A stretch of 64,000 nt of DNA from Chloroflexota bacterium (lineage in GTDB: Bacteria; Chloroflexota; UBA11872). The notes beneath the pieces are model-generated. The model saw only the letters and a list, made by a program, of their open reading frames with translations, searched no databases and had not been told where the DNA came from. Positions within the stretch are counted from its first letter, which is position 1, and each line of letters opens with the position of its first letter. Location: NCBI GenBank assembly GCA_022821905.1, contig JAJECS010000027.1, positions 62,001-126,000 of the forward strand. Reading direction: 5' to 3'. The translations under genes and the position numbers were made by a program. Positions 53,333 through 63,395 of the stretch are shown in pieces.

Positions 53333-55246
53333 CTATGGCAGCAGCCCGCGCTGCCGGAGCAGCTCCGAGCCGATCGATCCGAGGCGGACTTCGCCGAACT
53401 CCGGATACCACTCGAAGCGGGCGCGCTGGAAGTACTGCACGGTGCGTCCGTTTTCCCACATCTCGTCTGAGATGGGGTAGCCAAACCGATCGAGCCCGCC
53501 CTGGGACTCCCAGTAGGCGAGAAATGCGTAGTGCACCGCCTGCCGGGTTTCGGGGAAGTAGCGGTGGTTGGGCTCGCGCGGGATCGGCTCGGCGCGCGGG
53601 AAGGGCCGGCGTGGGGCCGTCAGCTCATCGCCCAGCAGCCCGAGTTGGACCTCATAGCGGGTGCCGGCGTGCTCGGCGTGATATTCGAAGCGGGCTTTTT
53701 CGAAGTACTGCACGTTGCGGCCACCCAGACTGAATTCCTCGGTCAGCGGCAGCCCGAAGGTCTCGACGCCGCCGTTCGCGTCGAAGTAGCGCAGGAAGCC
53801 GAAGATGATGTTGTGGCCGGTCTCCTCGTAGTAGCGGGACTGGCCGTCCGGCAGGTTGAGCGGCACGACCGGCTGCGTGAGCGAGTGGCCCAGCACGATG
53901 CGAAAGTGCGAGCTCGCGATGGCGCCGAACCGGGGCGCCGCGTGCGCGTTGAACGCAGTTCTGAAATCGCGGTGGCTCACGGTCGCCGATCCGGCGGTGC
54001 CGTTGACCTGGATGCGCACCGTGCGTCCGCCATCGGTGCGCCGGATTTCCAGGCTCGAGATATCGCCCAGGGCGACCCCCGCCGCGGCCCGCAGCGCGTC
54101 ACCCAACACCGTCAGGCCAATCGCGTCGGTGCGCCAGGTGCCAAACGGCGAGTCGGCGTCCCAGGGGCGGCCGGACGGGTCGAGGTCGGAGATGCCCATG
54201 AGGTAGGGCAACGGCGCGCCGCCAAACTGATCGCTGCTGGCCTCGGTGTGCCCGTTGGAGGTGCTGAAGTAGTAGGGGCGCACGTTTACGCCGCCGTAGG
54301 TCAGCACCTGTCCGGCCGTGGCGTCGACCGCCGCGTTGGTCGACTCTCGTTCGTGGTTGGACCCCGCGTAGGCCTGGTGATTCGGCGTGTCGTCGATGTC
54401 CCACAGCGGGTGGTTCGGCCGGAGTCCGGTGAGGGCGTAGCCGCGGGCGGCGATGGCCTGGGCTTGTAGGGCCGCCGCGGGCCAGTGATAGGGCATCTCC
54501 GCCGGAACCACACCGCGCAGGTAGTCCTCGATGGGCAGGACATTGACGGTGTCGACCTGGGACTCACCGTGGGCGTGGAGCACCAGCGAGCCGCGGTAGG
54601 TGTCGAGATAGGCGTTTGGTACCGGCTCGCTCCTGCCGGCCGGCTTGTGCACCGCCCGCAAGCGCGTTGCGGCTTCCAGGGGCTTGATGACCAGGACGCT
54701 CGGCAGCTGGAACCCCTGGGTCCACACGCCGCTGGGATTGATCACGCCGACGGTGATGCCGCCGCCGGTTTGCTCCAGCATCTGCAGGCGGGCGCCCGCC
54801 GGCAGAGGGCCGGTGACACCCTCCACTTGCCAGCTTCCGCCGTACCCGATGATGTCGCCCGGCAGGCCGTTCGATGACCCTCTCGAGCCGTCCACGGCCG
54901 GCGGCCGGTAGCCACGGTCGATGAGCACGCGGATCGGCGTGCCGCCGGTATCGGCCTGGCCGATCTGGGTGCCGGGGTAGTAGGCCTGCAGGATGTGCGC
55001 CGCGGATTGCCCGGCGTGCGCCCGCCCGCGCGCGCCCCACTGCGACATCCCCACGCCGTGGCCCCATCCCGCGCCTTCGAGCCGGACGGTGGCATGGGGA
55101 TGAAAGGGGATGGCGACGGTGCTCACGGCGGCCGCGCGGCCTGGCGCGGTCGCCAGCAACACCGCCGTCATGGCAACCAGGCCCGCAAGGGCCTCTGCCA
55201 GCCGGCCCGCCCGGCACCAGCGGAAGATGGGGGCGTGTCGTCTCAC
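53333..55246 (-). CDS. secreted SpoIID/LytB-like protein with C-terminal LGFP-like repeats
   Basis: 637 aa. The signal peptide spans residues 1-38 (hydrophobic core [18 protein letters not shown]). The SpoIID/LytB domain has [48 protein letters not shown] and [12 protein letters not shown], the pattern of peptidoglycan lytic transglycosylases that strip stem-less glycans. Residues about 480-637 hold two related repeats ([21 protein letters not shown] and [22 protein letters not shown]). GTG 55246 is taken as start because the signal peptide begins there; the open frame continues upstream over cmk. Likely a wall-remodelling enzyme. Confidence 0.87.
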   Translation of the reverse strand: MRRHAPIFRWCRAGRLAEALAGLVAMTAVLLATAPGRAAAVSTVAIPFHPHATVRLEGAGWGHGVGMSQWGARGRAHAGQSAAHILQAYYPGTQIGQADTGGTPIRVLIDRGYRPPAVDGSRGSSNGLPGDIIGYGGSWQVEGVTGPLPAGARLQMLEQTGGGITVGVINPSGVWTQGFQLPSVLVIKPLEAATRLRAVHKPAGRSEPVPNAYLDTYRGSLVLHAHGESQVDTVNVLPIEDYLRGVVPAEMPYHWPAAALQAQAIAARGYALTGLRPNHPLWDIDDTPNHQAYAGSNHERESTNAAVDATAGQVLTYGGVNVRPYYFSTSNGHTEASSDQFGGAPLPYLMGISDLDPSGRPWDADSPFGTWRTDAIGLTVLGDALRAAAGVALGDISSLEIRRTDGGRTVRIQVNGTAGSATVSHRDFRTAFNAHAAPRFGAIASSHFRIVLGHSLTQPVVPLNLPDGQSRYYEETGHNIIFGFLRYFDANGGVETFGLPLTEEFSLGGRNVQYFEKARFEYHAEHAGTRYEVQLGLLGDELTAPRRPFPRAEPIPREPNHRYFPETRQAVHYAFLAYWESQGGLDRFGYPISDEMWENGRTVQYFQRARFEWYPEFGEVRLGSIGSELLRQRGLLP

Positions 55247-55391
55247 CGAGCACCGAGTGTACGGCCCGCGGGCACGAGTTTGAGCCACATGCGCAACGGA
55301 CGGCGTTTGTCGACCGTGACGCTCAGTGGGCCGTCGGCCGTCCCGGCGGCCCATATACTGCATGGGTGGCGTCGCGCAGCGGCAAACATTC

Positions 55392-56099
55392 ATGAGCGCT
55401 CCCGCCGCGCGGGGTCCCATTGTCACGATTGACGGACCGGCTGCCGTGGGCAAAACGACGGTCGGACGCATGCTGGCCGAATCGCTGGGTTTCCTGTGCC
55501 TGGACAGCGGGCTGTTCTACCGTGCCGTGGCGCTGGCGACCGTGCGCGCTGGCGGCGATCCAGACAGTGCGGACGATGCCCTGGCAGCCGCCCAATCGCT
55601 CCGGCTGCGCTTCGCCCCGGACCCGTCGGGGCAATTTGCGGCGCGCGCCTTCGACGGGAACCGCGATATCTCCGAGGCGCTCGTCAGCCCCGAGGTGGAT
55701 CGCACCGTGTCGTTGGTGTCGCGGATTCCCGCGGTGCGAGCGGCGATGCTCGAGCCCCAGCGCGAGGCGCTCCGGGAGGGCGGGGTGGTGGCGCTCGGCC
55801 GCGACATCGGGACCGTGGTGTGCCCCGAAGCCGACCTCAAGGTCTACCTGGACGCCAGCCCGGAGATGCGCGCGCAGCGTCGCTGGAAAGAGCGCCGGGA
55901 GAACGGGGGGCAGATGGACATCGCCGCAATCCGCGAGAACTTGATGGCGCGGGACCGCATCGACTCGCAGCGATCCATCGCGCCGTTGCGGGCCGCGCCG
56001 GATGCGCTTGTCATTTCGACCGACTCATGCACGCCCGGCGAGGTGGTGCGCGCCATCAGATCCGCTATAGCTGCACGGGGACTGATCCGTGAGTGCTGA
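55392..56099 (+). CDS. cmk: cytidylate kinase
   Basis: Phosphorylates CMP and dCMP. 235 aa. P-loop IVTIDGPAAVGKTTVGRMLA; LDSGLFYRAVAL binds the nucleotide; GRDIGTVVCPEADLKVYLDAS and RRWKERREN form the lid. TATACT at 55354-55359 is a good -10. First gene of a cmk-plsC-der-plsY cluster; its last 11 bases overlap plsC. Confidence 0.95.
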   Translation: MSAPAARGPIVTIDGPAAVGKTTVGRMLAESLGFLCLDSGLFYRAVALATVRAGGDPDSADDALAAAQSLRLRFAPDPSGQFAARAFDGNRDISEALVSPEVDRTVSLVSRIPAVRAAMLEPQREALREGGVVALGRDIGTVVCPEADLKVYLDASPEMRAQRRWKERRENGGQMDIAAIRENLMARDRIDSQRSIAPLRAAPDALVISTDSCTPGEVVRAIRSAIAARGLIREC

Positions 56100-56799
56100 T
56101 TACTTCGCCTGGTCACCGAATCACACGCCCCGCCCATCGATGTGGGCCTATCGCACCGGTCGAGCGTTCGGCCGCTTTTGCCTGTTTCCGCTGCTATTCG
56201 ACGTCCATGTGAAAGGAGTGGAGCACGTGCCGTCCGGCGGCCCGTTGATTCTCGCCTCCAATCACGTGAGCAACTTCGATCCGATTCTGCTGGGGACATA
56301 TGTCCCGCGCACGACAGCCTTTGTCGCGAAGGAGGAGCTGTATCGGGTGGCGCCCCTGGCGCTCCTGTGGCGTTTGTGGGGCGCGGTGCTGGTCCGGCGT
56401 GACGGCCTGGACATGCGCCCTCTGCGGATGCTGCTGCGGATCCTCGCGGGCGACGGCACGGTGGGCATGTTTCCGGAGGGCACGCGCAGTCGCGGGAAAG
56501 GCCTGCAGCGGCCGCTGCCCGGGGTGGCCTACCTGGCCGCGAAGAGCCGGGTGCCGATCCTGCCGGTGGCCATCTGGGGCGCCGACGACCTGGATCTCAA
56601 ACGGCGGATGGTGCGCGGCCGCCCCCGTGTCAACCTGCGCATCGGCGAGGTGATGGCGCCGGACGTGCCGGCGGGCAGACTCACACGGGAGGCGCTCGAC
56701 GACATCGGCGAGACCGTGATGCAGCGTATTGCGGCGCTGCTGCCGGAGCGCTTGCGCGGCGTCTACGCCGCGACGAGCGAAGGATCGGTCGATGGCTGA
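56089..56799 (+). CDS. plsC: 1-acyl-sn-glycerol-3-phosphate acyltransferase
   Basis: Second acylation of glycerol-3-phosphate in phospholipid synthesis. 236 aa. The acyltransferase motifs NHVSNFDPILLG (NHxxxxD), FVAKEELYRV, GMFPEGTRSRGKG and VPILPVAIWG are in order. GTG start overlapping cmk; its stop overlaps der by 8 bases. Works downstream of PlsY, encoded nearby. Confidence 0.94.
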   Translation: MSADYFAWSPNHTPRPSMWAYRTGRAFGRFCLFPLLFDVHVKGVEHVPSGGPLILASNHVSNFDPILLGTYVPRTTAFVAKEELYRVAPLALLWRLWGAVLVRRDGLDMRPLRMLLRILAGDGTVGMFPEGTRSRGKGLQRPLPGVAYLAAKSRVPILPVAIWGADDLDLKRRMVRGRPRVNLRIGEVMAPDVPAGRLTREALDDIGETVMQRIAALLPERLRGVYAATSEGSVDG

Positions 56800-58114
56800 C
56801 CTCGATCGACAGCTTCCCTTGGTGGCGCTGATCGGGCGACCCAACGTCGGCAAGTCGACGCTGTTCAACCGGCTGGTCGGAGAGCGCTCGGCCGTGGTCG
56901 AGCCGCAGCCCGGCACCACGCGCGATCGGATCTACGGCGAGCTGGAGTGGCGCGGACGCGCGTTCGCCGTGGTGGACACGGCCGGCATCGCCTGGCACGA
57001 CCCGGCGCCGGTGGCCGAGGCGGCCGTGGCGCAGGCCAGAGCCGCCGCCGACGAGGCCGACCTCGTGCTGGTGGTAACCGACGTTCAGACCGGAGTGACG
57101 GAGCTGGACGGCATCGTGGCGCGTGAGGTGCTCCGCCGCGAGCGACCGCATTTGCTGGTTGTCAACAAGGCCGACCACATGGATCTGCGGCTGGACACTG
57201 GCGAGTTCTACGCGCTTGGGCTAGGCGAGCCGACGGCAATTTCCGCCATGCACGGCACCGCGACCGGCGACCTGCTGGACGCAGTGGCCGCGCGGCTGCC
57301 GGCCGTGGCCTATGCCGGTGAGCCCGATGAGCTGCCCAGATTGGCAATCGTGGGCCGTCCCAACGTCGGCAAGTCGTCGCTGCTCAACGCGCTGCTCGGC
57401 GAGACGCGGGCGCTGGTGCACGACGCGCCGGGGACGACGCGGGACAGCATCGACACCCTGCTCGATTGGGAGGGGCGCTCGATCCGGCTCATCGACACGG
57501 CGGGGATTCGGCGCCGGGGCCACATTGACTCCGGCGTGGAATACCACAGCGTGTTGCGCGCCGTGCGCTCGATTCAGCGCTGCGACGTGGGCCTGCTGGT
57601 GGTCGATGCGCACGAGGGAGCAACCGCGCAGGACGCGCACGTGGCCGGGCTGGTGCTCGAAGCCGGCAAGGGCATCGTCGTGCTCGCCAACAAATGGGAC
57701 ATGCTCCAGGACCCCGAGCGCCGCAAAGAGGTGGACTTTCACCTGGAACGGGTCTTGCACTTTCTGCCCGAGGCGCCGTTTCTGCATACCTCCGCGCTCA
57801 CCGGACGCGGGGTGCCGGCGAGCGTCAGCGCCGGGCTTCAGGTGCATGAGGTTCGGCAGACTCGCGTGGCGACGGGGCCGCTCAATCGGTTTCTGCGCGC
57901 CTGGTCCGGCCGGCGCGGTCCGCCCAGTCGCAAGGGACGCCAGGCGCGCTTCAAGTACGCCACGCAAATCGGCGTCAGTCCGCCATCCTTCGTCACGTTC
58001 TTCGCGCGGCCCGAGAACGTGCATCCCTCCTATGTGCGCTATCTGGAAAACGGGCTGCGCGAGGCGTTCGGATTCGACGGTACGCCGATCGTGATCCGGC
58101 TGCGGCCGTCATAG
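56792..58114 (+). CDS. der: ribosome-associated GTPase Der (EngA)
   Basis: Double GTPase needed for 50S assembly, 440 aa. G domain 1 has LIGRPNVGKSTLFNRLVGE, DTAGI and NKAD; domain 2 has IVGRPNVGKSSLLNALLGE, DTAGIRR and NKWD; a C-terminal KH-like domain follows. The longer frame upstream would overlap plsC, so ATG 56792 is used. Confidence 0.97.
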   Translation: MADLDRQLPLVALIGRPNVGKSTLFNRLVGERSAVVEPQPGTTRDRIYGELEWRGRAFAVVDTAGIAWHDPAPVAEAAVAQARAAADEADLVLVVTDVQTGVTELDGIVAREVLRRERPHLLVVNKADHMDLRLDTGEFYALGLGEPTAISAMHGTATGDLLDAVAARLPAVAYAGEPDELPRLAIVGRPNVGKSSLLNALLGETRALVHDAPGTTRDSIDTLLDWEGRSIRLIDTAGIRRRGHIDSGVEYHSVLRAVRSIQRCDVGLLVVDAHEGATAQDAHVAGLVLEAGKGIVVLANKWDMLQDPERRKEVDFHLERVLHFLPEAPFLHTSALTGRGVPASVSAGLQVHEVRQTRVATGPLNRFLRAWSGRRGPPSRKGRQARFKYATQIGVSPPSFVTFFARPENVHPSYVRYLENGLREAFGFDGTPIVIRLRPS

Positions 58115-58204
58115 CCCCCCGCGGACGGACGATCGAGCCGGCGGGTTGACAGGCGCCCTGCCCCATTTCAAGCTTGGCGCCACGCGGCGGTAGGGGGCTG
58201 CCTC

Positions 58205-58870
58205 ATGTCCGTGGGCGAGATTCTCGGCGCGATCGGCATTGTTCTCGGCGCATATCTGGTCGGCTCCATCCCATTTGGCGTCGTGGTCTGCCGGTTCGGA
58301 TTCGGCGTGGATGTGTTTGCGCAAGGCAGCCGCCGGTCGGGCGCCACGAACGTCATGCGCGCGGTTGGTTTTGGACCGGCGGCGCTGGTCATCGTCGGCG
58401 ACATCCTGAAGGGATTCATTCCCGGCCTCGCCGCCCTCCTCATATTTGGCGATGAGTCCATCGTCCCGGTGCTGGCGGTCACGGCGGCCGTTGCGGGACA
58501 CAATTGGTCCGTCTTCCTGCGATTGCGCGGTGGCCGGGGCGTGGTCACGTCGGTCGGGGGCTTGGCGGCCATGGCTCCCCTCGTGGCCGCAATCGCTCTG
58601 CCGGCGGGGCTGCTGGCAGTGGCGCTCAGCCGCTACGTCTCAGTGGGCTCGCTGACCGGCTCCCTGACCGCGCTGGTAAGCGCGGTCATCTTCTATGCCG
58701 TCGGCGGTTGGATCACGGGCTACGACCTTCTGCTGGCGGCCGGGCTCGCGTTCTTCATGTTTACGCAGCACATCGACAATATGCGACGGATCTTCGCGGG
58801 TACCGAGCGACGGCTGCCGGCCTGGGCCGGTCTGATCAACGGGCGCAAACGAGGGTCGTCGCTGAGCTGA
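58205..58870 (+). CDS. plsY: acyl-phosphate:glycerol-3-phosphate acyltransferase
   Basis: Membrane enzyme, 221 aa, with about six transmembrane segments. It shows LVGSIPFGVVVCR, the G3P-site loop GSRRSGATNVMR (usually GSGNxGATN), VGDILKGFIPG and AGHNWSVFLRLRGGRGVVTS. First acylation of glycerol-3-phosphate, followed by PlsC. plsX is not seen in the window. No good Shine-Dalgarno. Confidence 0.93.
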   Translation: MSVGEILGAIGIVLGAYLVGSIPFGVVVCRFGFGVDVFAQGSRRSGATNVMRAVGFGPAALVIVGDILKGFIPGLAALLIFGDESIVPVLAVTAAVAGHNWSVFLRLRGGRGVVTSVGGLAAMAPLVAAIALPAGLLAVALSRYVSVGSLTGSLTALVSAVIFYAVGGWITGYDLLLAAGLAFFMFTQHIDNMRRIFAGTERRLPAWAGLINGRKRGSSLS

Positions 58871-58903
58871 GTCAATTGTCGGCGTAGGTCTCCGCGCTTG
58901 CCC

Positions 58904-60451
58904 CTAGAGCGTCTCGGCCAGCGCCTGGCCAAGGTGGCGCGCCACGCTCTCGATGGGCACGCCTGCTGTCCGTCGGTTGCCGGCGAGCTCACCCGCCCGG
59001 GCGTGGAGCCACACGCCGAGCCGCGCCGCGTCGAGCGGGCGAAGGCCCTGCGCGGCCAGGGCGGCCACGGCGCCGGCCAGCACGTCGCCCGACCCCGCCG
59101 CGGCCAGTGCCGGGTTGGGCCGCGACAGGAGGAAGCGCTGACTGTCCGCGGCCACAAACGTCGGCGAGCCCTTGCCGATCACCACCGCGCCACTGACGGC
59201 CGCAAGCTCGCGCGTGGCTTGCAGCATGTCGGCTCCGCGCGGAGTTTCGGCGAGATCCAGCAGGCGGCGCATTTCGCCCGGGTGCGGCGTGAGAATCACA
59301 TTCGGACCCAGCGTTCCCAGCCGCGCGGGCTCATCGGCGAGCGCGTTGAGCCCGTCGGCGTCGACGACCGTTGGAACGCCCTGCCGGGCGCAGGCCGAAA
59401 GATCGCGCGCCAGATCATCGCTGCGCGCGCTTCGGCTGAGGCCGGGACCCACCAGCAGTGCCGTCGGTTCGCCCAGCGCCTTGACGTCATCCAGCGACGC
59501 GCCGATGCAGCCGTCGGAGTTCGCCGGCAGCACGCGAAATGTGGCCGCGGGCGCCACGGCCGCGCAGGCGCCAACTGACGCTTCCACGGAAGCGACGGTC
59601 ACGACGCCGGCTCCGGCGCCCTGAGCCGCCAGAGCCGCGAGGGCGGGCGCGCCGCGATAGACGGCCGATCCGCCGACGATCAGCACGCGGCCAAACGTGC
59701 CCTTGTGTCCGTCGAGCGGTCGAGCCGGCGCGAGGTCTCGCACCGTGGCCGCATTGATGATTCGCGCGGCGCCTGACGCGGCAATCTCCGGTGCGAGGCC
59801 GATGTCGAGCGCCTCAACCGCCCCCGCGTGGTCGACACCCGGGTGCAGCACGGCGCCGAGCTTGATCGGGCCCGTGGCAAGCGTGCCGGAGGCGCGAAAC
59901 GCGACGGGGTCCGTGTGCCCGGTGTCGGCATTCACGCCGCTTGGGAGGTCGATCGCGAGCCGCAGCTGGCCGGGGACCTCCGGCAGCGCGCCCAGTATCT
60001 CCGCGACCTGGCCGCGCAGCGGCGGTGCGCTGCCGATGCCAAGCAGCCCATCCACGACCACGGCCGCGCCACGTATATCGCGGGTAAGCGGCCTCGCGTC
60101 CCCCGACCACACGCGCCAGCGCACGCCGGCCGCACGGGCCGCGTCGACCAACGAATCATCGGATCGCGCGCGCGACGCCCAGCAGACGACGGCGGCTCCC
60201 CCGCGAGCGAGCGTGCGCGCCATAATGAGCGCATCGCCGCCGTTGTCGCCGGGTCCGACCAGGACCACGATCACGCGCCCGCGCAATGGACCAACGCGGC
60301 GGTGAACCGCGGCGGCAAGCGCGATCCCCGCGCGATGCATCAGGTCAATCTCCGGCGCGGTCGCCGACTCCAATTGCCGCATGTCGGCGACATCCACCAC
60401 ACGGTCGAAGGCGGCTCCCGGTGTCGGCACCACCGCCCGCGGGCGCGTCAC
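58904..60451 (-). CDS. nnr: bifunctional NAD(P)H-hydrate epimerase/dehydratase
   Basis: Repairs damaged NAD(P)H hydrates; 515 aa fusion. The N-terminal epimerase half (YjeF_N) contains VVLVGPGDNGGDALIMARTL and LAIDLPSGVNADTG. The C-terminal ribokinase-like dehydratase half has HKGTFGRVLIVGGSAVYRGAP, VILTPHPGEMRRLL and AAAGSGDVLAGAVAALAAQG. GTG 60451 overlaps the acpS stop in a GTGA quadruplet, the usual acpS-nnr pairing. Confidence 0.94.
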   Translation of the reverse strand: MTRPRAVVPTPGAAFDRVVDVADMRQLESATAPEIDLMHRAGIALAAAVHRRVGPLRGRVIVVLVGPGDNGGDALIMARTLARGGAAVVCWASRARSDDSLVDAARAAGVRWRVWSGDARPLTRDIRGAAVVVDGLLGIGSAPPLRGQVAEILGALPEVPGQLRLAIDLPSGVNADTGHTDPVAFRASGTLATGPIKLGAVLHPGVDHAGAVEALDIGLAPEIAASGAARIINAATVRDLAPARPLDGHKGTFGRVLIVGGSAVYRGAPALAALAAQGAGAGVVTVASVEASVGACAAVAPAATFRVLPANSDGCIGASLDDVKALGEPTALLVGPGLSRSARSDDLARDLSACARQGVPTVVDADGLNALADEPARLGTLGPNVILTPHPGEMRRLLDLAETPRGADMLQATRELAAVSGAVVIGKGSPTFVAADSQRFLLSRPNPALAAAGSGDVLAGAVAALAAQGLRPLDAARLGVWLHARAGELAGNRRTAGVPIESVARHLGQALAETL

Positions 60452-60828
60452 GAGCCGCTGAGCGCCACGACGAAGGCGATGGCCTGATCTCGGCTGTGGG
60501 TGAGGCTGATGTCGATATCGGCGATGCCTAGCTCGGCTGCCCGCCGCTGGGCCGCGCCGTGGAGGCGCACGAGCGGCTTGCCGCGTGGATCGTTCACGAC
60601 CTCGATTTCCTTCCACAGCACGCCGCGCATGCCCGTGCCCAGCGCCTTGGACACGGCTTCCTTGGCCGCGAAGCGCGCGGCCAGCTCGTCCGCGCGCCCG
60701 CGGCATCGCGCCTGCTCGGCGGGCGTGTAGATGCGGTTGAGAAACCGCGAGCCATAGCGGTGGTGCGCCTGGCGGATGCGCTCGATCTCGATCAGGTCGA
60801 CGCCGGTGCGGACGTGAAGGCCGCTCAC
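60448..60828 (-). CDS. acpS: holo-[acyl-carrier-protein] synthase
   Basis: Transfers phosphopantetheine from CoA to acyl carrier protein. 126 aa. GVDLIEIERIRQA carries the magnesium Asp, and ARFAAKEAVSKALGTGMRG the Glu and Lys of the active site; SLTHSRDQAIAFVVA closes the fold. Seven bases after the FecR-like gene and overlapping nnr. Confidence 0.95.
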   Translation of the reverse strand: MSGLHVRTGVDLIEIERIRQAHHRYGSRFLNRIYTPAEQARCRGRADELAARFAAKEAVSKALGTGMRGVLWKEIEVVNDPRGKPLVRLHGAAQRRAAELGIADIDISLTHSRDQAIAFVVALSGS

Positions 60829-60835
60829 GGTCGTC

Positions 60836-62068
60836 TCAGTGTCCGGTTATTTCAACGCGGCGAATCGAGGAGTCGTATTCCCAGCCGCTGCCGAGCAACT
60901 CGATGCGGCGCAGCTTCACGGGCGGCGGCTGCAGGGCTCCGAGAAGATTGTCTACCTCGAGCGTGGTCCATTCGCCGCGGGGTACCTGCTGACCCAGCTT
61001 CACGCTGAGACCGTCATCGTTCTGGTAGTAGAACCCAGCGCCCCAGATCTGCTCGCCGCCTTGATCGTCCACGTAGACCAGGCGAACCATCAGCGGATAC
61101 TCGGTGCCTGCGGTGCCGCCGCCGGACAAGCTCTGAGCGTCCGTACGCGCCTCCAGACGCAACCGCAGGGTCATGAGATCCCGCGTATCGATGTCGAGAA
61201 GCTGCATGACGCCACTCTCGCCGTGCCGGTCAATCAGAACGCCCTCGCTGGAGCGCACAAAGCGGAGCGTTCCAGCGAGAACCTCGACTCGACCCGCCGG
61301 CCCGGCCTCGGTGTCGAAAAAGCTCCACCACGGCCCGTTGCCGATGTCCGTGGTGAACAGTGAGTCTTGGATCAGGTCTCGCTCGATTGGCAGCGGACCA
61401 ACGAGGCCGGAGGCCATGCTGAATTCCGCCCGCGATTGGCTGGTCAGGCGAAGCGAGCGACTGCCAAGGCTCACGCCGGCCTCACCGACGCGCGCCGCGA
61501 TATGGCTCGGGCCTTCGACCGGACGCTCCACGAGGTAGCTCCCCTCCGCGAGGTCTAGTCGACCGTCGCCGACGAGCACGGTGATCGCGCGGTCGGGGAT
61601 TCGCGGGTGCCGGCTCACGCCGATGCGCACGTGTCCGGTGAACAGTCGCACGACCGAGTCTTGCGAACGCTCGTTGAACCGTCCGAACTGCATGCGCTGC
61701 AGGGCAAGCTCGGTTTCGTTGTAGAGCAGCAGGGTGCTCCCATCCGGGAGGCTCACGAGCACGCGGGAGCGGTCGTCGGTTCTCAGCCGCGTTCCCTCGG
61801 GCAAGTTGGCCGTCGGTGCGAGCTGGCGCCACGTGGCGGCTGCTGGCGGCTGGAAGAGCACGGTCCCCTCGAGGACGACGGCTTGACTGCCGCGTGCTTC
61901 TTGCACGAGGCCGAGCGCGGCGCCGACCCCACGCGGCACAAAGACCGCCAGCGCAATCAAGACGACGAGAGACACGACGAGCGCGACCCACGCCAGCCGC
62001 TGCATGCCGCGGTAGGTCTCGGTCTCGGGGGCTGCCTGGCTTGAGGCTATTTCCGTCTCCGTGCGCAT
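60836..62068 (-). CDS. single-pass membrane protein with FecR-like extracytoplasmic domain
   Basis: 410 aa. A cytoplasmic N-terminus of about 25 residues precedes one transmembrane helix (27-50, VALVVSLVVLIALAVFVP). The FecR-like domain has GTRLRTDDRSRVLVSLPDGSTLLLYNETELAL and VRLFTGHVRIGV. A C-terminal jelly-roll-like region (residues about 230-408, DIDTRDLMTLRLRLEA, WTTLEVDNLL) resembles a carbohydrate-binding fold. FecR proteins normally sense siderophore signals with a sigma factor; none is nearby, so a structural or wall-binding role is more likely. Confidence 0.72.
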   Translation of the reverse strand: MRTETEIASSQAAPETETYRGMQRLAWVALVVSLVVLIALAVFVPRGVGAALGLVQEARGSQAVVLEGTVLFQPPAAATWRQLAPTANLPEGTRLRTDDRSRVLVSLPDGSTLLLYNETELALQRMQFGRFNERSQDSVVRLFTGHVRIGVSRHPRIPDRAITVLVGDGRLDLAEGSYLVERPVEGPSHIAARVGEAGVSLGSRSLRLTSQSRAEFSMASGLVGPLPIERDLIQDSLFTTDIGNGPWWSFFDTEAGPAGRVEVLAGTLRFVRSSEGVLIDRHGESGVMQLLDIDTRDLMTLRLRLEARTDAQSLSGGGTAGTEYPLMVRLVYVDDQGGEQIWGAGFYYQNDDGLSVKLGQQVPRGEWTTLEVDNLLGALQPPPVKLRRIELLGSGWEYDSSIRRVEITGH

Positions 62069-62077
62069 TAGCGCATT

Positions 62078-62353
62078 TTAGGTTCGAATCGTGAAGCCCG
62101 TGAATTCACCCGTTTCCGACGGCCAAGCGGCGTCCACCCGCACCACGCGAGCGCCGGGCGGGCCGACGTGCAAGTGCCCGAGCAGGGCGTCGAGGTCTTC
62201 CCGACGGCCCTCGGCGCAGACTTCGACCGAGTATCCGTCGGCTCGATTACGGACGTATCCACCTAGCCCGAGCCGCCGACCCTGCGTCTGGACGAAGAAG
62301 CGAAATGCGACGCCTTGCACGCGTCCATACACCGTGGCGACAAGGCGGGGCAC
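62078..62353 (-). CDS. acyP: acylphosphatase
   Basis: Hydrolyses acyl-phosphates. 91 aa, standard size. LVATVYGRVQGVAFRFFVQ has the phosphate loop and catalytic Arg; GGYVRNRADGYSVEVCAEG supplies the catalytic Asn. GTG start; upstream in-frame sequence belongs to ruvB and is not used. Confidence 0.93.
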   Translation of the reverse strand: MPRLVATVYGRVQGVAFRFFVQTQGRRLGLGGYVRNRADGYSVEVCAEGRREDLDALLGHLHVGPPGARVVRVDAAWPSETGEFTGFTIRT

Positions 62354-62360
62354 GGCGGTG

Positions 62361-63395
62361 TCAGAGCAATGAGCCCTGCTGGGTCCCGGAGTCGCTCTTC
62401 GTGAAGCCCAGGTGCTCGTACGCCTTCGGCGTGGCGACGCGACCACGTGAGGTCCGCGCAAGGAATCCGGCCTGCAGCAGGTAGGGCTCGTAGTGGGACT
62501 CGAGCGTGGTGACCTCCTCGGCCACGGTGGCGGCCAGGGATTGGAGCCCGACGGGCCCGCCGACGTAGGACTCGATGATGGTGGTCAGGATTCGGCGATC
62601 CATGCTGTCCAGGCCCTCCGGGTCGACGCCCATGTCTTCGAGCGCCTGGTTGGCCACAGCCTCGGTCACGACGCCGTCTGCCTCGACCTCGGCAAAGTCG
62701 CGCACGCGGCGCAGCAGCCGGTTGCAGACCCGCGCCGTGCCGCGCGCCCGCCGTGCAATCGCCGCGGCTCCGGCGGGCACGACCTCGACGCCGAGAATTC
62801 GCGACGACCGCAGCACGATCTGGGCGCACTCGTCGGGTGAATAGAAGTCAAGGCGATAGGACTCGCCGAAACGGTCGCTCAGCGCCGGGGTGAGTTGACC
62901 GTGCCGGGTCGTGGCGCCGACGACAGTGAATCGCGGCAGGTCGAGCCGATACGTGCGTGCATGCGGCTTGCCCGCGCCGACCACGATGTCCAGCGCAAAG
63001 TCCTCCATGGCGGGATACAGGATTTCCTCGACCGTTTTTCCGAGCCGGTGAATCTCGTCGATGAACAGGACCTCGCCGGGCTCCATGCTGCTCAAGGTGG
63101 CGGCAAGATCGCCGGGGCGTTCGAGCGCCGGCCCGGACGTGACGTGCAGGCGGCCCTCCATCTCGGTGGCGATGATGTTGGCCAGGGTGGTCTTGCCCAG
63201 GCCGGGAGGTCCGGCGAGCAAGATGTGGTCGATGGGCTCGCCGCGTTGCCGCGCCGCCGCGATCATCAAGCGCAGGCCGCGTTTGACGCGCGGCTGTCCG
63301 ATGAACTCGTCGTCCGCCAGGCTGACGGGACGGAGGGTGGTTTCGAGACTGCGATCCTCACCGCCGGCATCGACGGCGACGATGCGTTCGGTCAC
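62361..63395 (-). CDS. ruvB: Holliday junction branch migration helicase RuvB
   Basis: Motor of branch migration, 344 aa. AAA+ motifs: [13 protein letters not shown], Walker [18 protein letters not shown], Walker [10 protein letters not shown], sensor 1 [11 protein letters not shown] and arginine finger SDRFGESY; winged-helix domain at the end ([19 protein letters not shown]). GTG start overlaps the ruvA stop (GTGA). Confidence 0.96.
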   Translation of the reverse strand: MTERIVAVDAGGEDRSLETTLRPVSLADDEFIGQPRVKRGLRLMIAAARQRGEPIDHILLAGPPGLGKTTLANIIATEMEGRLHVTSGPALERPGDLAATLSSMEPGEVLFIDEIHRLGKTVEEILYPAMEDFALDIVVGAGKPHARTYRLDLPRFTVVGATTRHGQLTPALSDRFGESYRLDFYSPDECAQIVLRSSRILGVEVVPAGAAAIARRARGTARVCNRLLRRVRDFAEVEADGVVTEAVANQALEDMGVDPEGLDSMDRRILTTIIESYVGGPVGLQSLAATVAEEVTTLESHYEPYLLQAGFLARTSRGRVATPKAYEHLGFTKSDSGTQQGSLL

